NCBI RefSeq assembly: GCF_001693415.1 | Contig: NZ_MAKX01000001.1 | Span: forward strand, 310,300 to 374,299 | Direction: 5' to 3' | Source: Tenacibaculum soleae | GTDB lineage: Bacteria; Bacteroidota; Bacteroidia; Flavobacteriales; Flavobacteriaceae | Length of the DNA stretch: 64,000 nt | In this document: positions 61,006 to 64,000 of the stretch, piece by piece | Position numbering within the stretch: position 1 is the first letter of the stretch | Layout of the letters: every line of letters begins with the position of its first letter | Translations under genes and position numbers: made by a program | The notes under the pieces: generated by a model | Told to the model about the DNA's origin: nothing | Seen by the model: only the letters and a program-made list of their open reading frames with translations | Database searches by the model: none

Positions 61006-62163
61006 TTACTCTAACCACGATTTATAATAATCTTCATCGGCAATTTTCATGGCTTCTTCTGTAACCATTAAAGGTTTAAAAGTGTCTACCATAACTGCTA
61101 ATTCTTCGGTTTTTTCTTTACCAATGCTTTTTTCGGTTGTTCCTGGATGTGGACCGTGAGGAATACCTGCTGGATGTAATGATATATGACCTTGATCGAT
61201 GTCATTTCTACTCATAAAATCACCGTCTACGTAATACAATACTTCGTCGGAATCTATATTACTGTGATTGTATGGCGCTGGAATTGAATTTGGGTGATAA
61301 TCGTATAAACGTGGTACAAAACTACAAATTACAAAGGTATTTGTTTCGAATGTTTGGTGCACTGGTGGTGGTTGATGTATGCGACCAGTTATCGGCTCAA
61401 AATCATGAATTGAAAATGCATATGGAAAGTTGTATCCGTCGTAACCAACCACATCAAAAGGATGCGAAGCATAGACCATTTCTATGATCTCGCCTTGTTT
61501 TTTTACTTTGATTAAAAAATCTCCTAACTCATTATAGGTTTCTAATTCTTGCGGTCTGCGTAAATCGCGCTCGCAAAATGGCGAATGTTCTAATAGTTGC
61601 CCAAACCAGTTTCGGTAACGCTTTGGTGTGTAAACTGGACTGTAAGATTCGACAATAAAAAGTCGGTTATTTTCATCATCAAAATCTAATTTATAAATAA
61701 TTCCACGGGGAATTACTAAATAGTCTCCGTATTTAAAATCGATGTTTCCAAGATGTGTTCTTAATTTCCCTGTTCCTTTATGAATGAAAATTACCTCATC
61801 TGCATCGGTATTTTTATAAAAATAATCGTTGGTAGAGTGTTTTGGAGCTGAAAGAATAATATTACAATCAGAATTTGTTAAAACAACTTTTCTACTTTCT
61901 AAATAGTCGTTTTCGGGCGGAACTTGAAATCCGCGAAAACGATATGATTGAATATTATTGGCTTTGGCTATTTTTGGCGCAACAGAATATTGTTTGCGAA
62001 TTTCTTTGACCATTGTTGGTCTGTGCTCGTGATAACTGTTGGTAGACATTCCGTCAAATCCAATCGTACCAAATAGTTGTTCGTAGTATAAACTACCGTC
62101 TTCTTTACGAAATTGCGTATGACGTTTTGGTGGAATATTCCCTAACTTATGATAAAAAGGCAT
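61006..62163 (-). CDS. hmgA: Homogentisate 1,2-dioxygenase
   Basis: 385 residues, the shorter bacterial form. Landmarks: GFDGMSTNSYHEHRPT near the N-terminus, HPFDVVGYDGYNFPYAFSIHDFEPITGRIHQP, and the likely iron ligands H300 (PYNHSN), E307 (SDEVLYY) and a His in IPHGPHPG (336 or 339). It cleaves homogentisate to maleylacetoacetate. It is upstream of hppD on the same strand; the final enzymes (maleylacetoacetate isomerase, fumarylacetoacetase) are not in the window. Its upstream region is shared with a divergent TonB receptor. Confidence 0.95.
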   Translation of the reverse strand: MPFYHKLGNIPPKRHTQFRKEDGSLYYEQLFGTIGFDGMSTNSYHEHRPTMVKEIRKQYSVAPKIAKANNIQSYRFRGFQVPPENDYLESRKVVLTNSDCNIILSAPKHSTNDYFYKNTDADEVIFIHKGTGKLRTHLGNIDFKYGDYLVIPRGIIYKLDFDDENNRLFIVESYSPVYTPKRYRNWFGQLLEHSPFCERDLRRPQELETYNELGDFLIKVKKQGEIIEMVYASHPFDVVGYDGYNFPYAFSIHDFEPITGRIHQPPPVHQTFETNTFVICSFVPRLYDYHPNSIPAPYNHSNIDSDEVLYYVDGDFMSRNDIDQGHISLHPAGIPHGPHPGTTEKSIGKEKTEELAVMVDTFKPLMVTEEAMKIADEDYYKSWLE

Positions 62164-62407
62164 TTTGTTAATGTATTAATGAGTTAATAAATAATGTTAC
62201 AATTAGCAAGAGCATAAGATTGTTACATTTTTACACTGATAAATTAGTACATTAAAACCTTATTCCGGATTGCGTTTTATCAAAAATTTTAAGTGTGATA
62301 ATAAGTCTAAATACATTTGTTAGAACTTTTAGTTGCTTGTTTTACAAATATACAGAAATAAAAAAAACATTATATCTTCTTAAAATTCAAATAGTTTTAT
62401 TTTTTTA

Positions 62408-62424
62408 TTTAAATTAAATCTAAA
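62408..62424. promoter_or_regulatory. Candidate operator, copy 1
   Basis: TTTAAATTAAATCTAAA is an imperfect inverted repeat (TTTARAT-TAA-ATYTAAA) just upstream of the -33 box. The identical 14-bp core AATTAAATCTAAAT recurs 63 bp downstream. Confidence 0.55.
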
Positions 62425-62429
62425 TAAGT

Positions 62430-62460
62430 TTTGTATTTGTTTTCAAGTAAGGTATTTTTG
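62430..62460 (+). promoter_or_regulatory. Promoter of the siderophore-type TonB receptor gene
   Basis: TTTG (62430-62433) and TATTTTTG (62453-62460) are spaced by 19 nt, an exact fit to the Bacteroidota TTTG-N17-23-TAnnTTTG housekeeping promoter. The ATG follows 37 nt after the -7 box. Confidence 0.65.
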
Positions 62461-62470
62461 TCGATAATTA

Positions 62471-62487
62471 TTTGAATTAAATCTAAA
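62471..62487. promoter_or_regulatory. Candidate operator, copy 2
   Basis: TTTGAATTAAATCTAAA, same inverted-repeat design as copy 1, lies just downstream of the predicted transcription start, where a bound repressor would block RNA polymerase. The gene type suggests an iron-responsive regulator (Fur or DtxR-like); that is inference. Confidence 0.55.
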
Positions 62488-62497
62488 TTAAAACAAA

Positions 62498-64000
62498 ATG
62501 CACAAAATCATACCCACATCATTGGTATTGTTTTTATTTATCACAACAACAATAATTGCTCAAAATAGCACTATTAAAGGAAGCCTCTTTTCAGTAAAAA
62601 ACGACGCGATACCTTCAGTTAATATAGTATTAAACTCTAATAAAAAAGGAACTATTAGTAACAAAAACGGGGCTTTTGAATTTAAAAACCTTAAAGAAGG
62701 CAACTATACAATTAATTTTTCAATGGTTGGTTTTGAAAAAAAATCAATTACTGTTAATCTTAAAAGTAACGAATCGAAAAATGTAGGGAAAATAGTTTTA
62801 AAAGAATTAATTAATAAACTAGATGAAGTTACAATTAACGGTGTAAAAAACAAATATTCTAAAAAAAAGGTTTCTAAATCATTACGCTTACAAACACCAA
62901 TTAAGCAGCTACCTCAAAACATTCAAGTAGTTGGCTCAGAAATTCTACAAGACCAACAAGTTACTAATTTATTAGAAGGTGCTTTTAGAAATGTAAGTGG
63001 TGTTAGTAATATTGAACATTGGGGACATTTTGCACGCATAAATATGCGTGGTTTTAGACTACCTGCATTTAGAAACGGTGTAAACATTCAAGACTCATGG
63101 GGACCTCTTTCTGAAGATACTTTTATGGTAGATCGCATAGAATTTGTAAAAGGGCCTTCTGGATTTATGATGGCCGCGGGTGAACCTGGTGGATTTTATA
63201 ACGTAGTTACTAAAAAACCTACTGAAGAAAAAATAGGTACTATAAATGTAATGGGCGGAAGTTTTGATACCTATAGAGCTGCCGCTGATTTTGGGGGTGC
63301 ATTAACTAAGGATAAGCGATTACTTGCTCGTTTAAATGTTTTATATCAAAACACTGGAAGTCATAGAAAATTTGAAAACACTGAACGTATAGGTATAGCA
63401 CCTTCTTTATCATACAAAATAAGTGATAAAACCGATTTTTTAACTGAATTTTCTTATCAAAAACTAAATACACTAATTGGTGCCGCTTATATTTTTGGTC
63501 CTGTTGATAAAGGTTTTGGAAGCTTACCTAAAAACTTTACAATGATTGATAAAGGTTTTCCTGAAACCGATATAAAAGAAGTTAGTTTATTAAACAAAAT
63601 AAGTCATCAATTCAACGAAAACTGGTCGGCAGAAGCAAAGTATGTTACTATGCTTTATACACAACAAGGAGCTTCAGCTTGGGCTCGAAATATTGAAGAC
63701 AATGGAAATGCTATTAGATCTGTAGGTTTATGGGATGCTGTTTCTGAAAGTGAATATTTTCAATTATATACTAATGGAAAATTTAATACTGGATCAATAA
63801 GTCATAAAGTTATGGCTGGTTACGACCATACCGATAAAGAGTATTTTGCTGACTTTGGTCAAAATGGATTAATAGACACTCCTAGTGCTCCTTTTAACAT
63901 CTACAACCCAACTTATGGAAACAGTGTCTTTCCAGTATTTGACAGAAGTGTTCCTTTAAAAGACCGTGCTACTTTATACACATATGGTACAAAAATTAAT
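62498..64000 (+). CDS. TonB-dependent siderophore-type receptor (3' end outside window)
   Basis: 501 codons from the ATG at 62498, still open at 64000. Signal peptide (MHKIIPTSLVLFLFITTTIIAQ), CarboxypepD_reg domain (about 23-108), then a plug with siderophore-receptor features: LPQNIQVVGSEILQDQQ, RINMRGFRLPAFRNGV, and DRIEFVKGPSGFMM followed by GEPGGFYNVVTKKP, as in FhuE/FpvA-type proteins. It is predicted to import ferric siderophores. The promoter is flanked by two near-identical inverted repeats, so tight regulation, probably by iron, is likely. Confidence 0.88.
   Translation, partial: MHKIIPTSLVLFLFITTTIIAQNSTIKGSLFSVKNDAIPSVNIVLNSNKKGTISNKNGAFEFKNLKEGNYTINFSMVGFEKKSITVNLKSNESKNVGKIVLKELINKLDEVTINGVKNKYSKKKVSKSLRLQTPIKQLPQNIQVVGSEILQDQQVTNLLEGAFRNVSGVSNIEHWGHFARINMRGFRLPAFRNGVNIQDSWGPLSEDTFMVDRIEFVKGPSGFMMAAGEPGGFYNVVTKKPTEEKIGTINVMGGSFDTYRAAADFGGALTKDKRLLARLNVLYQNTGSHRKFENTERIGIAPSLSYKISDKTDFLTEFSYQKLNTLIGAAYIFGPVDKGFGSLPKNFTMIDKGFPETDIKEVSLLNKISHQFNENWSAEAKYVTMLYTQQGASAWARNIEDNGNAIRSVGLWDAVSESEYFQLYTNGKFNTGSISHKVMAGYDHTDKEYFADFGQNGLIDTPSAPFNIYNPTYGNSVFPVFDRSVPLKDRATLYTYGTKIN

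Larger units (their letters stand above)
62164..62497. other. 334-bp divergent promoter region (hmgA / TonB receptor)
   Basis: No coding frame of note. For the minus strand, TATATTTG at 62345-62352 is a possible hmgA -7 element with a long leader of about 175 nt. For the plus strand, the promoter and paired inverted repeats at 62408-62487 serve the receptor gene. The stretch 62170-62340 holds nothing else I can identify. Confidence 0.5.

Noticed and set aside
58618-62163. Single operon hmgA-hppD-kynA
   Set aside because: A clear hairpin terminator lies between hppD and kynA and a strong palindrome lies before hppD, so at least two transcripts are more likely.
1-64000. CRISPR arrays, tRNA/rRNA genes, transposases, phage or plasmid genes
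   Set aside because: Reading both strands, I saw no spaced direct repeats of CRISPR type, no cloverleaf with CCA context and no recombinase-like protein.

Overview
The window is AT-rich, densely coded DNA from a member of the Bacteroidota, almost certainly a marine Flavobacteriaceae (Tenacibaculum/Polaribacter-like; the genus is a guess). The evidence is the SprA translocon protein of the type IX secretion system, three GLPGLI-family proteins, many TonB-dependent outer-membrane receptors with carboxypeptidase-like N-terminal domains, candidate TAnnTTTG -7 promoter elements, and the order maeB-ruvA-sprA-gcvH. I see no rRNA or tRNA gene, CRISPR array, transposase or prophage.

Layout. 0-4.6 kb (+): the end of a polyferredoxin-like membrane protein, a MORN/YwqK-like protein, and a tightly coupled glycosyltransferase cassette (two GT2 enzymes and one GT-C-like membrane enzyme). 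4.7-17.8 kb (-): a hexapeptide sugar acyltransferase, two TonB proteins, VanZ-like protein, GcvH, the 2380-residue SprA, RuvA and a malic enzyme with a phosphotransacetylase-like tail. 17.9-24.8 kb (+): two tandem stand-alone Aer-type PAS proteins, an AsmA-like protein, a DUF5686 outer-membrane protein and MoaD. 24.8-33.9 kb (-): an accessory island of small secreted or GG-leader peptides, GLPGLI proteins and large outer-membrane beta-barrel proteins. 34.4-37.9 kb (-): DUF3817 protein, a haem-type TonB receptor and RecO. 38-50 kb: housekeeping genes on both strands (CYTH, PAQR, two PlsC-type acyltransferases, TrpS, aldo-keto reductase, Pgk, MoaE, an AddB-like nuclease, a nitrilase-family amidase and an acyl-ACP desaturase). 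50-58.5 kb (-): a repeat-containing lipoprotein with its TonB receptor, Pgi, an M23 peptidase and a DUF3108 protein. 58.6-62.2 kb (-): aromatic amino-acid catabolism (tryptophan 2,3-dioxygenase, HppD, HmgA). From 62.5 kb (+): the first 501 codons of a siderophore-type TonB receptor behind a promoter flanked by two near-identical inverted repeats.

The most interesting region is 24.8-34.2 kb. A module is repeated there: small exported peptide, then an intrinsic-terminator-like hairpin, then a GLPGLI protein, then a PF14905-like outer-membrane barrel. One copy is intact. The other carries an extra GLPGLI gene, a broken peptide gene and a leftover GLPGLI 3' end. The three hairpins differ in sequence but sit at the same place, 17-24 nt before each GLPGLI start. 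One peptide has a bacteriocin-type double-glycine leader; the others have signal peptides and cysteines. The two barrel genes share a near-identical 412-bp 3' end that runs past the stop codon, a sign of recent gene conversion. Upstream lie three 14-bp palindromes at exactly 22-bp spacing. I know of no characterised function for this arrangement; surface display, peptide export or sensing are inferences only.
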